From Paracoccaceae bacterium (lineage in GTDB: Bacteria; Pseudomonadota; Alphaproteobacteria; Rhodobacterales; Rhodobacteraceae), in NCBI GenBank assembly GCA_024742705.1, contig JANSXZ010000019.1:1-64000 (forward strand): 64,000 nt of DNA, in the 5' to 3' direction. This document shows positions 54,235 to 62,997 of the stretch, piece after piece. The position numbers and the translations under genes are program-made. How positions within the stretch are numbered: position 1 is the first letter of the stretch; the number at the start of each line of letters is the position of its first letter. Below the pieces are notes generated by a model. It did not search any database, was not told the origin of the DNA, and worked only from the letters and a program-made list of their open reading frames with translations.

Positions 54235-55440
54235 TTATTCCGCAGGCGTGGTTTTGCCCGAAGGCTTGTCTTTTTCTTCGGACTTCTTGCGCCCGAACAT
54301 CCGTCCGATGCGCTGGCCGCCTTCGACAAGACCGCCGGGAAGGAAGATCACCACCGCCATGAACAACAGGCCCAGCGTCAGGTGCCAGCCCTTGCCGATG
54401 AACGGATAGATCATCGCCACCACGAAATCCTCCAGCCCGTCGGGCAGCCAGTAGAACCACTGATGCAGGATGCTTTCGTTGATCTTGGAAATGATGTTTT
54501 CCATGTACTTGATGAAGCCTGCGCCCAGAACCGGCCCGATCAGGGTGCCGGCACCGCCGAGGATGGTCATCAGGACGACCTCGCCGCTGGCGGTCCAGAA
54601 CATCCGCTCGGCGCCGGCCAGCGGGTCCATCGCGGCCATCAGGCCACCGGCCAGACCGGCGTACATGCCCGAGATCACGAAGGCCGCCAGAGTGTAGGGC
54701 CGGGCGTTCAGGCCGGTATAGTTCAGCCGCTGCTGGTTGGATTTGATCGCGCGCAGCATCATGCCGAAAGGCGACCGGAAGATGCGGATCGCCAGATAAA
54801 AGGCCGCCAGCATGATCAGCGCCGAGAAGTAGTAGCCCACGTTGAAGGTAAAGACCCAAGGCCCCAGTTCAAGGTTGGTGCTGGCGCGCATTTCCAGCCC
54901 GAACAGGCCCGGCACGGGGATGTTTCCGGTGGCCGAGGCCGCCACATCCAGAATGCGCGGATCGTCCAGCGCCAGTTGCAGCCCGGTTTCGCCGCCGGTG
55001 ATCGGCGTCAGCACCGAATAGGCCAGTGCAAACGACATCTGAGCGAAGGCCAGCGTGAGGATCGAGAAATAGATGCCCGAGCGCCGCAACGAGATGAAGC
55101 CGATCACCACCGAAAACAGCCCCGCGACAACAACCGACAGCGCAATCGCCGGAAGCACGTTCATGGAGAGCAGTTTGAACATCCAGACAGCGGAATAGCT
55201 GCCCACGCCCAGGAAGGCCGCGTGGCCGAACGACAGGTACCCGGTCAGGCCGAACAGGATGTTGAAGCCGATGGCGAAGATCCCGAAGATCACGAAGCGC
55301 TGCATCAGGTCCGGGTAACCGGCGTTGAACTGTGCCATTTCCGAACCGGCGGGAAACGGGTTCAGGATGAAGGGGGCGAGCATGGTCAGCACGGCCACCA
55401 TCAGCAGAAGTCTGGCGTCTTTCTTGTCCAGTGCAAACAT
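54235..55440 (-). CDS. livM: branched-chain-type ABC transporter permease LivM
   Basis: 401 residues with about ten membrane segments. [21 protein letters not shown] is the LivM signature, and [18 protein letters not shown] is the cytoplasmic coupling region. A long charged C-terminal tail ([13 protein letters not shown]) extends past the usual end. Three bases after livH. Confidence 0.93.
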   Translation of the reverse strand: MFALDKKDARLLLMVAVLTMLAPFILNPFPAGSEMAQFNAGYPDLMQRFVIFGIFAIGFNILFGLTGYLSFGHAAFLGVGSYSAVWMFKLLSMNVLPAIALSVVVAGLFSVVIGFISLRRSGIYFSILTLAFAQMSFALAYSVLTPITGGETGLQLALDDPRILDVAASATGNIPVPGLFGLEMRASTNLELGPWVFTFNVGYYFSALIMLAAFYLAIRIFRSPFGMMLRAIKSNQQRLNYTGLNARPYTLAAFVISGMYAGLAGGLMAAMDPLAGAERMFWTASGEVVLMTILGGAGTLIGPVLGAGFIKYMENIISKINESILHQWFYWLPDGLEDFVVAMIYPFIGKGWHLTLGLLFMAVVIFLPGGLVEGGQRIGRMFGRKKSEEKDKPSGKTTPAE

Positions 55441-55443
55441 GGG

Positions 55444-56475
55444 TCAGTCCTCCATCACGCCCTTGCGGCCCATCAGGCCCCGCGGACGTGTCAACAGAAT
55501 TACGATGGCGACCAGGTAGATGATCACCTGATTGATGCCGGGGATGAAATCGATGACGACAGACATCGAGGCCAGGCTTTCGAGGATGCCGAGAAGAAAG
55601 CCCGCCAGGACCGCGCCGGGCAGCGAACCCATGCCGCCCACGACGACCACGACGAAGCTGAGCACCAGGAAATCCATGCCCATGTGATAGTTCGGTGAAT
55701 TGATCGGCGTGTACATCACACCCGCCAGGCCGGCCACCGCGGCGGCGATGCCGAACATGATGGTGAAGCGCTTGTCGATGTTGATGCCCAGAAGGCCGAC
55801 GGTCTCGCGGTCGGCCATGCCGGCGCGCACCACCATGCCGAAGGTGGTGAACTGAAGAAAGGCAAAGACCGCGCCGATCACCAGTGCCGCAAATCCGAAA
55901 TAGACCAGACGCCAGTAGGGATAGATGATGACATTGGGATCAAACCCGAGAGCCGCGCCAAAGTCGAACGAGCCACGGAATGCCTCGGGCGAGGGGGTCG
56001 GGATCGGGTTGGCGCCATAGAAATACTTGATCACCTCTTGCAGCACGATCGCCAGGCCGAAGGTCACCAGGATCTGGTCGGCATGGGGGCGCTTGTAGAA
56101 GTGGCGGATCAGGCCGCGTTCCATGATCACGCCGATGCCGATCATGATCGGGATGGCGAAGAGGATCGACAGCGGAACCGCCCAGTCGATGATCGCATCG
56201 CCGGTGGCCTGGCCGAATATGTCATGGATGTAGGGCACCTGCACCTTCAGCGGGTTCCCCAGAAAGTCCGTTTGCGTCGGGTCGATGACGGTATGGCTCA
56301 GCGTCAGGATGCGCGACAGCGTCACCGCGCAGAACGCGCCCATCATGAACAATGCGCCATGGGCGAAATTGACCACGCCCAGCGTGCCGAAGATCAGCGT
56401 CAGGCCCAGCGCGATCAGCGCATAGGCCGACCCCTTGTCCAGACCGTTGAGAATTTGAAGGATAATGGCTTCCAT
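55444..56475 (-). CDS. livH: branched-chain-type ABC transporter permease LivH
   Basis: 343 residues: GLDKGSAYALIALGLTLIFG at the N-terminus and GMVVRAGMADRETVGLLGIN in the coupling loop identify LivH. A roughly 40-residue insertion (about 60-100, TDFLGNPLKVQVPYIHDIFG) is longer than in E. coli. Starts 93 bases after the binding-protein gene. Confidence 0.92.
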   Translation of the reverse strand: MEAIILQILNGLDKGSAYALIALGLTLIFGTLGVVNFAHGALFMMGAFCAVTLSRILTLSHTVIDPTQTDFLGNPLKVQVPYIHDIFGQATGDAIIDWAVPLSILFAIPIMIGIGVIMERGLIRHFYKRPHADQILVTFGLAIVLQEVIKYFYGANPIPTPSPEAFRGSFDFGAALGFDPNVIIYPYWRLVYFGFAALVIGAVFAFLQFTTFGMVVRAGMADRETVGLLGINIDKRFTIMFGIAAAVAGLAGVMYTPINSPNYHMGMDFLVLSFVVVVVGGMGSLPGAVLAGFLLGILESLASMSVVIDFIPGINQVIIYLVAIVILLTRPRGLMGRKGVMED

Positions 56476-56568
56476 GGTCGTCCCCGCCTTGGATTGGATA
56501 CAAGGGCCGCATCGCCGGGCCCAGGGTCAGAGACCGCGCGCAGGGCGCGGCCTCTGGTGTGCGCCGGA

Positions 56569-57915
56569 TCAGGCGCCCGGGTTGCAGGTGCCCAGAGCAC
56601 CGCCCGCGAACTGCGGGTGGTCGGGGGCATAGGTAACCTGATCGACAGGGGTGACTTCGACGATTTCCAGAAGGTCGAATTCGGATGTCGGGTTTTCCTT
56701 GCCCTTCACCACCAGCACGTCCTTGAAGCACTGGTGATCCTCGGCGCGATACAGCGTCGGGCCGTTGCCCATGCCGTCGAACTCGAACCCTTCCAGAGCT
56801 TCGACAACGGCGCAGGGGTTGAACGAACCCGCGCGTTCCACCGCATCGGCATAGAGCAGCGCCTGAACGTAGCAGGTGTGCGCCGCCTGGCTGGGCGGGA
56901 AGCCGTATTTGGTTCCGAACGAGCGCACGAAGGCCTTCGATCCCTCGTCCTGCAGCGACCAGTGCCAGTTCGTCGAACCGAAGATGCCCTTCACGTTGGC
57001 ACCGGCACCCTTTGCCATCAGGCGCGAATAGAGCGGCACGACGATTTCGAACTGCTTGCCGTTGACCATCTTGTCGCGCAGGCCGAACTGCACCGCGTTG
57101 GTCAGCGAATTGACCATGTTGCCGCCATAGTGGTTCAGCACCAGAACGTCGGCGCCCGACTGCAGCACCGGCGCGATGTAGGACGAGAAGTCGGTCTGTG
57201 TCAGCGGCGTCTTGACCGCGTTCACGGTTTCCCAACCCATGGCTTCGGTCGAGGATTTCACAGCCTCTTCCGTGGTATAGCCCCAGTTGTAGTCGGCTGT
57301 CAGGTGATAGGCCTTGCGGTCGGTGCCATAGGCGTTGGCCAGAACCGGCGCCAGTGCGGCGCCCGACATGTACGAGTTGAAGAAGTGGCGGAACCCGTTG
57401 GCGCGCTTGTCCTTGCCGGTGGTGTCGTTCGAGTGGGTCAGCCCGGCCATGAAGATCACGCCGGCTTCCTGACACAGCGCCTGAACGGCAACGGCCACAC
57501 CCGACGACGAACCGCCGGTGATCATCACCGCGCCGTCCTTTTCGATCATCGACTTGGCGGATGCGCGCGCGGCGTCAGACTTGGTCTGCGTGTCGCCGGT
57601 AACATATTCCACCTTCTTGCCCAGGATGCCGTTGCCCTGCAACGCCTTCGAACTGAAAGTCGACAGCATGCCGCCATCGCCGCCACCGTTCAGATGCTCG
57701 ACCGCCAGTTCATAGGCGCGCAGTTCATCGGCGCCTTCGTCGGCATAGGGGCCCGACTGTGGCACGTTGAAACCCAGCGTGACCGTCGATCCGGTGGGCG
57801 CATTGGTGAAACCTTCGTGGCCGCCGGCCCGCAGGTAAGTTGGCACCATCAGCCCGGCGCCGGCAACGGCCCCGGTACGCAGCAGGCCACGACGTGTGAC
57901 ATCAGTTTTGGACAT
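56569..57915 (-). CDS. ABC transporter substrate-binding protein (Tat-exported)
   Basis: 448-residue periplasmic binding protein of the Leu/Ile/Val and amide/urea-like class. TRRGLLRTGAVAGAGLM is a twin-arginine signal. The receptor domain begins VTLGFNVPQSGPYADEGADE. Start 57915 follows a GGGAGG site. First gene of the livHMGF operon, divergent from the ScfR regulator. The ligand is not readable from sequence; a short-chain or branched acid is suggested by ScfR and the acyl-CoA ligase. Confidence 0.9.
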   Translation of the reverse strand: MSKTDVTRRGLLRTGAVAGAGLMVPTYLRAGGHEGFTNAPTGSTVTLGFNVPQSGPYADEGADELRAYELAVEHLNGGGDGGMLSTFSSKALQGNGILGKKVEYVTGDTQTKSDAARASAKSMIEKDGAVMITGGSSSGVAVAVQALCQEAGVIFMAGLTHSNDTTGKDKRANGFRHFFNSYMSGAALAPVLANAYGTDRKAYHLTADYNWGYTTEEAVKSSTEAMGWETVNAVKTPLTQTDFSSYIAPVLQSGADVLVLNHYGGNMVNSLTNAVQFGLRDKMVNGKQFEIVVPLYSRLMAKGAGANVKGIFGSTNWHWSLQDEGSKAFVRSFGTKYGFPPSQAAHTCYVQALLYADAVERAGSFNPCAVVEALEGFEFDGMGNGPTLYRAEDHQCFKDVLVVKGKENPTSEFDLLEIVEVTPVDQVTYAPDHPQFAGGALGTCNPGA

Positions 57916-57975
57916 GAAATCCTCCCATTTCGTGATGCGCGCCGGTCTGCTTGTCTGGCAGTGGTACGGCGCGGC

Positions 57976-57990
57976 GCACATTTGTGCAAA
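57976..57990. promoter_or_regulatory. candidate operators in the ScfR/binding-protein gap
   Basis: GCACATTTGTGCAAA holds two overlapping inverted repeats: GCACA-TT-TGTGC and TTTG-TG-CAAA. A further TTGT-AA-ACAA lies at 58049-58058. ScfR/RamB-type regulators are known to bind TTTGCAAA-like sites, so these are plausible targets in the 234-base divergent gap. Confidence 0.4.
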
Positions 57991-58149
57991 GGCAGGATGC
58001 CGCAGAGTGAAAAACCGTGCAATAAACCCCTTGAATTTAAGGATAATGTTGTAAACAATGTGACAAGAGGAATGTACGATGTGTAAATTGTCTTATGTTG
58101 CGCCGCAGAAAGCCATTGATGCGGCGCAATATTCCGAAGGCGCCGCGCG

Positions 58150-59454
58150 ATGCGCGACACGCTGACAGGCAGCCGGATTCGCGAACGGCGGATGATGGCG
58201 GGTATACGGCAGGCCGAACTGGCGCGCGAGGTGCGGATTTCAGCGTCGTATCTCAACCTGATCGAACACAACCGGCGCAGAATCGGCGGCAAGCTTCTTG
58301 TCGATATCGCGCGTGTTCTGGGCGTCGAGCCGTCGATGCTGAGCGAGGGCGCCGAGGCGGCGCTGGTCGTGACGCTGCGCGAGGCCGCCGCCGAGGTCGG
58401 CGACAGCGGCGCCGAATTGCAGCGCGCCGATGAATTCGCCGGCCGGTTTCCCGGCTGGGCGGCGGTCCTGGCCGCGGCGCACCGGCGCGGCGCAACCCTG
58501 GAACGCACCGTCGAAAGCCTGGCGGACCGCCTGAACCACGACCCGCATCTGGCCCATTCGCTGCACGAGGTGCTTTCGACGGCGGCGGCGATCCGGTCGA
58601 CGGCGTCGATCCTGGCCGAACCCGGCGAAATCGAACCGGAATGGCGCGACCGCTTTCACCGCAACCTCAACCAGGACAGTCAGCGCCTGGCCGAATCGAG
58701 CAAGGCGCTGGTGCGGTATCTCGACGAAAGCGATGTCGTCTCGGGCCGGCGCGCGGTGCCTCAGGAAGAGGTCGAGGCGTTCATCGCCGCGCATGATCAC
58801 CATTTCGCCGCGCTGGAAACCGAAGCGGAAACCCCGCGTGACATCGTGGCCGGTGCGGACATGCTGAGCACTCCCGCTGCCCGTCAGATCGCGCGCGGCG
58901 TGCTCAATCAGTACCTCGACGACGCGCGTGCGATGCCGATGCGCGCCTTTGCCGCCGAAGTGCGCGCCGCGGGGCTGGATCCGGCGCATCTGGCGGCGCG
59001 TTTCGGCTGCGACCTGGCTGCGGTTCTGCGGCGGCTGGCGGCGATGCCGCACGCTGTATTGGGGCATGACGTGGGCCTTGTGATCTGCGATGCCTCGGGC
59101 AGCATCCTGTTTCGCAAGCAACTGGCGGATTTCGCGTTGCCGCGGTTCGGTGCGTCCTGCCCGCTGTGGCCGCTGTTCGCCGCGCTGGGCCAGCCGATGC
59201 GCCCGCTGCGGCGCCGGGTGTCGCAGCTGGGCCGGTCGTCGGCGATGTTCGATTGCTTTGCCGTGGCCCAGCCGGTCGGCCGGCCGGTCTTTGACGAGGA
59301 TCCGCTGCTGCGCGCCACTATGCTGATCGCGCCGGCGTCGGACGATGCCGCTCCGGCCGGGCCGGTCCGGCAGGTCGGCAGCAGCTGCCGGGTCTGTCCA
59401 AAACCCGAATGCAACGCCCGGCGCGAGCCTTCGATCCTGGCCGACGGGATGTGA
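58150..59454 (+). CDS. ScfR-type XRE family regulator (short-chain fatty acyl family)
   Basis: 434 residues: helix-turn-helix at about 8-62 (IRERRMMAGIRQAELAREVR, ISASYLNLIEHNRRRIGGKL), a central IrrE-peptidase-like/DUF955-type region, and a C-terminal DUF2083 domain ending with cysteines CRVCPKPECNARREP. This architecture is the ScfR/RamB/MccR family, which senses acyl-CoA and controls short-chain fatty acid use. Divergent from the Liv-type transporter, its likely target. Confidence 0.88.
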   Translation: MRDTLTGSRIRERRMMAGIRQAELAREVRISASYLNLIEHNRRRIGGKLLVDIARVLGVEPSMLSEGAEAALVVTLREAAAEVGDSGAELQRADEFAGRFPGWAAVLAAAHRRGATLERTVESLADRLNHDPHLAHSLHEVLSTAAAIRSTASILAEPGEIEPEWRDRFHRNLNQDSQRLAESSKALVRYLDESDVVSGRRAVPQEEVEAFIAAHDHHFAALETEAETPRDIVAGADMLSTPAARQIARGVLNQYLDDARAMPMRAFAAEVRAAGLDPAHLAARFGCDLAAVLRRLAAMPHAVLGHDVGLVICDASGSILFRKQLADFALPRFGASCPLWPLFAALGQPMRPLRRRVSQLGRSSAMFDCFAVAQPVGRPVFDEDPLLRATMLIAPASDDAAPAGPVRQVGSSCRVCPKPECNARREPSILADGM

Positions 59455-59549
59455 CGCCAAGGGTTTTGACAGACGCCGAAATTCAGGGGATACAGTCTAA
59501 TCATAATACGCACCGCGAATGTGGGCAAAACGGGGGGAGACACAATCGG

Positions 59550-59930
59550 ATGGACCGCAAGGTGCTGCTGATCGAAGACGAGCCGAACATCATCGAGGCC
59601 ATCCGCTTTCTTCTGGCGCGGGACGGCTGGAGCGTCGAGACACATTCAAACGGCGTCGATGCTGTCGAGGCGGTGCGCGACCACGCGCCCGATCTGGTCA
59701 TTCTCGACCTGATGCTGCCGGGGCGCTCGGGCATGGAAATCCTGCGCGACCTGCGCGCCGACAGCGCCACCAGCCGGTTGCCGGTGCTGATGCTGACCGC
59801 GCGGGGCCAGAGCCGTGACCGCGACATGGCCGAGAAGGCCGGAGTGAGCCGGTTCATGACCAAGCCTTTTTCGAACGTCGAGGTGATGACGGCGGTGCGC
59901 GATCTGGTGGCCCAGGCATCGCGGCAATGA
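59550..59930 (+). CDS. single-domain response regulator
   Basis: 126 residues, a receiver domain only: acidic pocket E-D-E in LLIEDEPNI, phosphoacceptor D53 in VILDLMLPG, switch T in LTARG, K in FMTKPF. No output domain, so it acts by protein contact. ATG 59550 follows a CGGGGGGAGA site. The stop overlaps the next start by four bases, so it is coupled with the membrane protein and kinase. Confidence 0.92.
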   Translation: MDRKVLLIEDEPNIIEAIRFLLARDGWSVETHSNGVDAVEAVRDHAPDLVILDLMLPGRSGMEILRDLRADSATSRLPVLMLTARGQSRDRDMAEKAGVSRFMTKPFSNVEVMTAVRDLVAQASRQ

Positions 59931-60211
59931 CCCGGCGGCGCAGCCCCGTCTTTCTTGAGCGGCAGAATTATCGCCGCCGCAGATGGATGGAGGCCGCGCG
60001 CCTGATGCCGTTGCTGGGGGCCGTTCTGTTCGCGCTTCCGCTGATGTGGCCCCGCCCGGACGATCCCGATGTGGTGGCCGGCGCGGTGGCGACGGTGCCG
60101 ACATCGTCGGCGATGGCCTATATTTTCGGGGTCTGGGCGGTGCTGGTGGGCGCGGCGATCCTGTTCGGTTGGCTGTCTCGTGGATGGGCCGATACCGACG
60201 GAGCCGGGTGA
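59927..60211 (+). CDS. small two-TM membrane protein
   Basis: 94 residues with a basic N-terminus (RRRSPVFLERQNYRRRRW) and two membrane segments (LMPLLGAVLFALPLMW and AYIFGVWAVLVGAAILFGWL). It overlaps the receiver stop (ATGA) and shares one base with the kinase start (TGATG). The layout parallels the small subunit that accompanies some sodium:solute symporters. I infer a partner of the symporter half of the kinase. Confidence 0.75.
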   Translation: MTRRRSPVFLERQNYRRRRWMEAARLMPLLGAVLFALPLMWPRPDDPDVVAGAVATVPTSSAMAYIFGVWAVLVGAAILFGWLSRGWADTDGAG

Positions 60212-62904
60212 TGGCCTCTCTCAACCTGCTGGTTGCGGTGGCTCTGGTCTATGTGGCGATCCTTTTCGCGGTGGCTTTCACGGCGGATCGTCTGGCTGCA
60301 ACCGGGCACGGCGGCTGGCTGCGCTCGCCGCTGGTTTATACCCTGTCGCTGTCGATCTACTGCACCGCCTGGACCTTCTACGGCGCCGTCGGCTATGCGG
60401 CGCGGTCGGGGCTGGAGTATGTCACGATCTACCTCGGGCCGACGCTGGTGATGATCGGATGGTGGTGGGGCCTGCGCAAGCTGGTGCGCGTGGGCCGCAG
60501 CCAGAGGGTGACATCCATCGCCGACCTGCTGTCGTCGCGCTACGGCAAGTCCAACGCTCTGGCCGCCTGCGTGACCATCCTGGCGGTGATCGGCGTGACA
60601 CCCTACATCGCACTTCAGCTGCAATCTATCACCCTGTCATTTTCGATCTTTGCCGCGGTCGAGCCGGGCCAGAACGGTCTGGACAATCCCGGCACCAGCG
60701 CCTTCGTGGTGGCCGTCGGGCTGGCGGTCTTCGCGATCCTTTTCGGCACCCGCAACCTGGATGCCAACGAACGCCACCACGGCGTCGTCACCGCCATCGC
60801 GCTTGAGGCGGTGGTCAAGCTGATCGCGCTGCTGGCGGTGGGCATCTTCGTGGTCTGGGGGCTGTCGGGGGGCGTTCAGGCGACAATGGCGCGGATCAAC
60901 GCATCCGACCTGGGCACCTGGGACATGGACCCCGGCCGCTGGGCGGCGATCACCTTCCTGTCGGCGGCGGTCTTCGTCTGCCTGCCACGCATGTTCCAGG
61001 TGATGATCGTGGAAAACGATGAGGAATCGCACCTGCGCACCGCCGCCTGGGCGTTTCCTCTCTATCTGATGTTGATGAGCCTGTTTGTCGTGCCGATCGC
61101 CGTTGTCGGGCTGGATCTTTTGCCGGCGGGATCGAACCCCGATCTTTTCGTACTGTCGCTGCCGCTGCAAGAGGGGCGCGACAGCCTGGCGGTATTGGCC
61201 TTTCTGGGCGGGTTCTCTTCGGCCACATCTATGGTGATCGTTGCGGCGATGGCGCTTTCGACGATGATGTCGAACCATATCGTCATGCCGATCTGGCTGT
61301 GGTTTCAGCGCGGGCCCGGCGCGACAGTGTCGGGCGATGTGCGGTATGTCGTGCTGTTGGCCCGGCGCATCGCGATCGCGGCAACGATGGCGCTGGGCTA
61401 CTTCTATTACCGGCTGTCGGGCGGCGGCACGGCGCTGGCCTCGATCGGGCTGATCGCCTTTACCGGCATAGCCCAGATGCTGCCCGCGCTGGTGGGTGGT
61501 CTGTTCTGGCGCGGCGCGACGCGGCTGGGGGCGCTGTCGGGTCTGACCGTGGGCACGGTGTTGTGGCTCTACACCATGATGTTGCCGGGGCTGGACAGCG
61601 CCGACTGGATCATCAGCAACCGCATGATCAGCGACGGGCCATTCGGCATCGGATGGTTGCGGCCCAACGCGCTGTTCGGCATCTCCGGTCTGGATCCGAT
61701 CGTTCATGCGGTGTTCTGGTCGCTTTCGGTGAACTTCCTGGTTTTTTTCGTTGTCTCTCTCGTCACCTTCCCCGGCCCGATGGAACGGGTGCAGGGCGCG
61801 CAATTCGTCAATGTTTTCGATCATACGCCCGAACCGCGCGGCTGGTCCGGTTCGGTCGCCCAGTCCGAAGACCTGATGATCATGTCCCAGCGCATTCTCG
61901 GGGCCCGCGATGCGCGCGCGCTGTTTGACGCGGCGGCCGCGGAGCAGGGCATCGCCGACCGTCTGCCCGAGCCGACGCCGGATTTCCTGCAGGTGCTCGA
62001 ACGCAAGCTGTCAGGCTCGGTCGGGGCGGCGACGGCCCATGCGATGCTGGGGCAGATCGTGGGGGGCGCGGCGGTGTCGGTCGAGGATCTGATGGCGGTG
62101 GCCAGTGAATCGGCCCAGATCCTCGAGTATTCCAACCGGCTCGAGGCGCAATCCACCGAACTGGCCCGGACCGCAGCGCAATTGCGCGTGGCCAACGAGA
62201 AGCTGACCCAGATCAGCCTGCAAAAGGACGCGTTTCTTAGCCAGGTCAGCCACGAGTTGCGCACACCGATGACATCCATCCGGGCGTTTTCCGAGATCCT
62301 TCGCGACACCGGCGGGCTCAGCGAAGAGGAAAAGACCCGCTATTCCGGGATCATCCACAACGAGGCGCTGCGCCTGACGCGCCTTCTGGACGATCTGCTG
62401 GATCTCAGCGTTCTGGAAAGTGGCCAGATCAGTCTCAACCTCAGCGACGGGTCGTTGCGGTCGGTTCTGGATCATGCGGTTTCGACAGCGATGGCGGGCA
62501 GCGACCGGCCGCTCGACATCCGCCGCGACCGTGGTGCCGAAGCCGTGGCGATCCGGTCGGATCTGGATCGGCTGGCACAGGTTTTCATCAATCTGATCAC
62601 CAATGCCCAGAAATACTGTGACGCCCAACACCCGGTTTTGCGGATCGCGGTCAGCCATGCCGACGAGACGCTTCAGGTGGATTTCCGCGACAACGGAACC
62701 GGAATTCCGCCGCATTCGCAGGACATGGTGTTCGAGAAATTCGCGCGGGTCAGCGTGGAAAAGGCCGGTGGCGCGGGGCTTGGGCTGGCGATCTGCCGCG
62801 AGATTCTTGAACGGCTGGGCGGATCCATCGAATATGTCGCAGGCTACGACGGGGCGGTGTTTCGCGTTACCCTGCCGGCAGCCCGCGCGCTGGCCGCGCA
62901 GTAA
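60211..62904 (+). CDS. sodium:solute symporter-histidine kinase fusion
   Basis: 897 residues. About residues 1-520 form a sodium:solute symporter domain with some 13 membrane segments (IYCTAWTFYGAVGYAARSGL, QRVTSIADLLSSRYGKS, FLGGFSSATSMVIVAAMALS). A coiled stretch (about 630-675) leads into a HisKA domain with H681 in VSHELRTPMTSIRAFSEIL, and an ATPase with INLITNAQKY (N box), DNGTGIPP, FEKFARV and GAGLGLAIC. This is CbrA-like architecture: a transporter module used as sensor. All kinase boxes are intact. With the overlapping receiver and small membrane protein it forms one signalling operon. Confidence 0.92.
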   Translation: MASLNLLVAVALVYVAILFAVAFTADRLAATGHGGWLRSPLVYTLSLSIYCTAWTFYGAVGYAARSGLEYVTIYLGPTLVMIGWWWGLRKLVRVGRSQRVTSIADLLSSRYGKSNALAACVTILAVIGVTPYIALQLQSITLSFSIFAAVEPGQNGLDNPGTSAFVVAVGLAVFAILFGTRNLDANERHHGVVTAIALEAVVKLIALLAVGIFVVWGLSGGVQATMARINASDLGTWDMDPGRWAAITFLSAAVFVCLPRMFQVMIVENDEESHLRTAAWAFPLYLMLMSLFVVPIAVVGLDLLPAGSNPDLFVLSLPLQEGRDSLAVLAFLGGFSSATSMVIVAAMALSTMMSNHIVMPIWLWFQRGPGATVSGDVRYVVLLARRIAIAATMALGYFYYRLSGGGTALASIGLIAFTGIAQMLPALVGGLFWRGATRLGALSGLTVGTVLWLYTMMLPGLDSADWIISNRMISDGPFGIGWLRPNALFGISGLDPIVHAVFWSLSVNFLVFFVVSLVTFPGPMERVQGAQFVNVFDHTPEPRGWSGSVAQSEDLMIMSQRILGARDARALFDAAAAEQGIADRLPEPTPDFLQVLERKLSGSVGAATAHAMLGQIVGGAAVSVEDLMAVASESAQILEYSNRLEAQSTELARTAAQLRVANEKLTQISLQKDAFLSQVSHELRTPMTSIRAFSEILRDTGGLSEEEKTRYSGIIHNEALRLTRLLDDLLDLSVLESGQISLNLSDGSLRSVLDHAVSTAMAGSDRPLDIRRDRGAEAVAIRSDLDRLAQVFINLITNAQKYCDAQHPVLRIAVSHADETLQVDFRDNGTGIPPHSQDMVFEKFARVSVEKAGGAGLGLAICREILERLGGSIEYVAGYDGAVFRVTLPAARALAAQ

Positions 62905-62997
62905 AAACCCCGTGCAGCGGCAGGATTTGTAAAGCCATTCGTAACCATATGCGCGCTATGCCTGGAGGCAACTGGCCCGCTGACCGGGTAGAGGGCG

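Noticed and set aside
56038..58086. 682-codon plus-strand open frame over livH and the binding protein
   Set aside because: Antisense shadow of livH and the Tat-exported binding protein, both with clear motifs.
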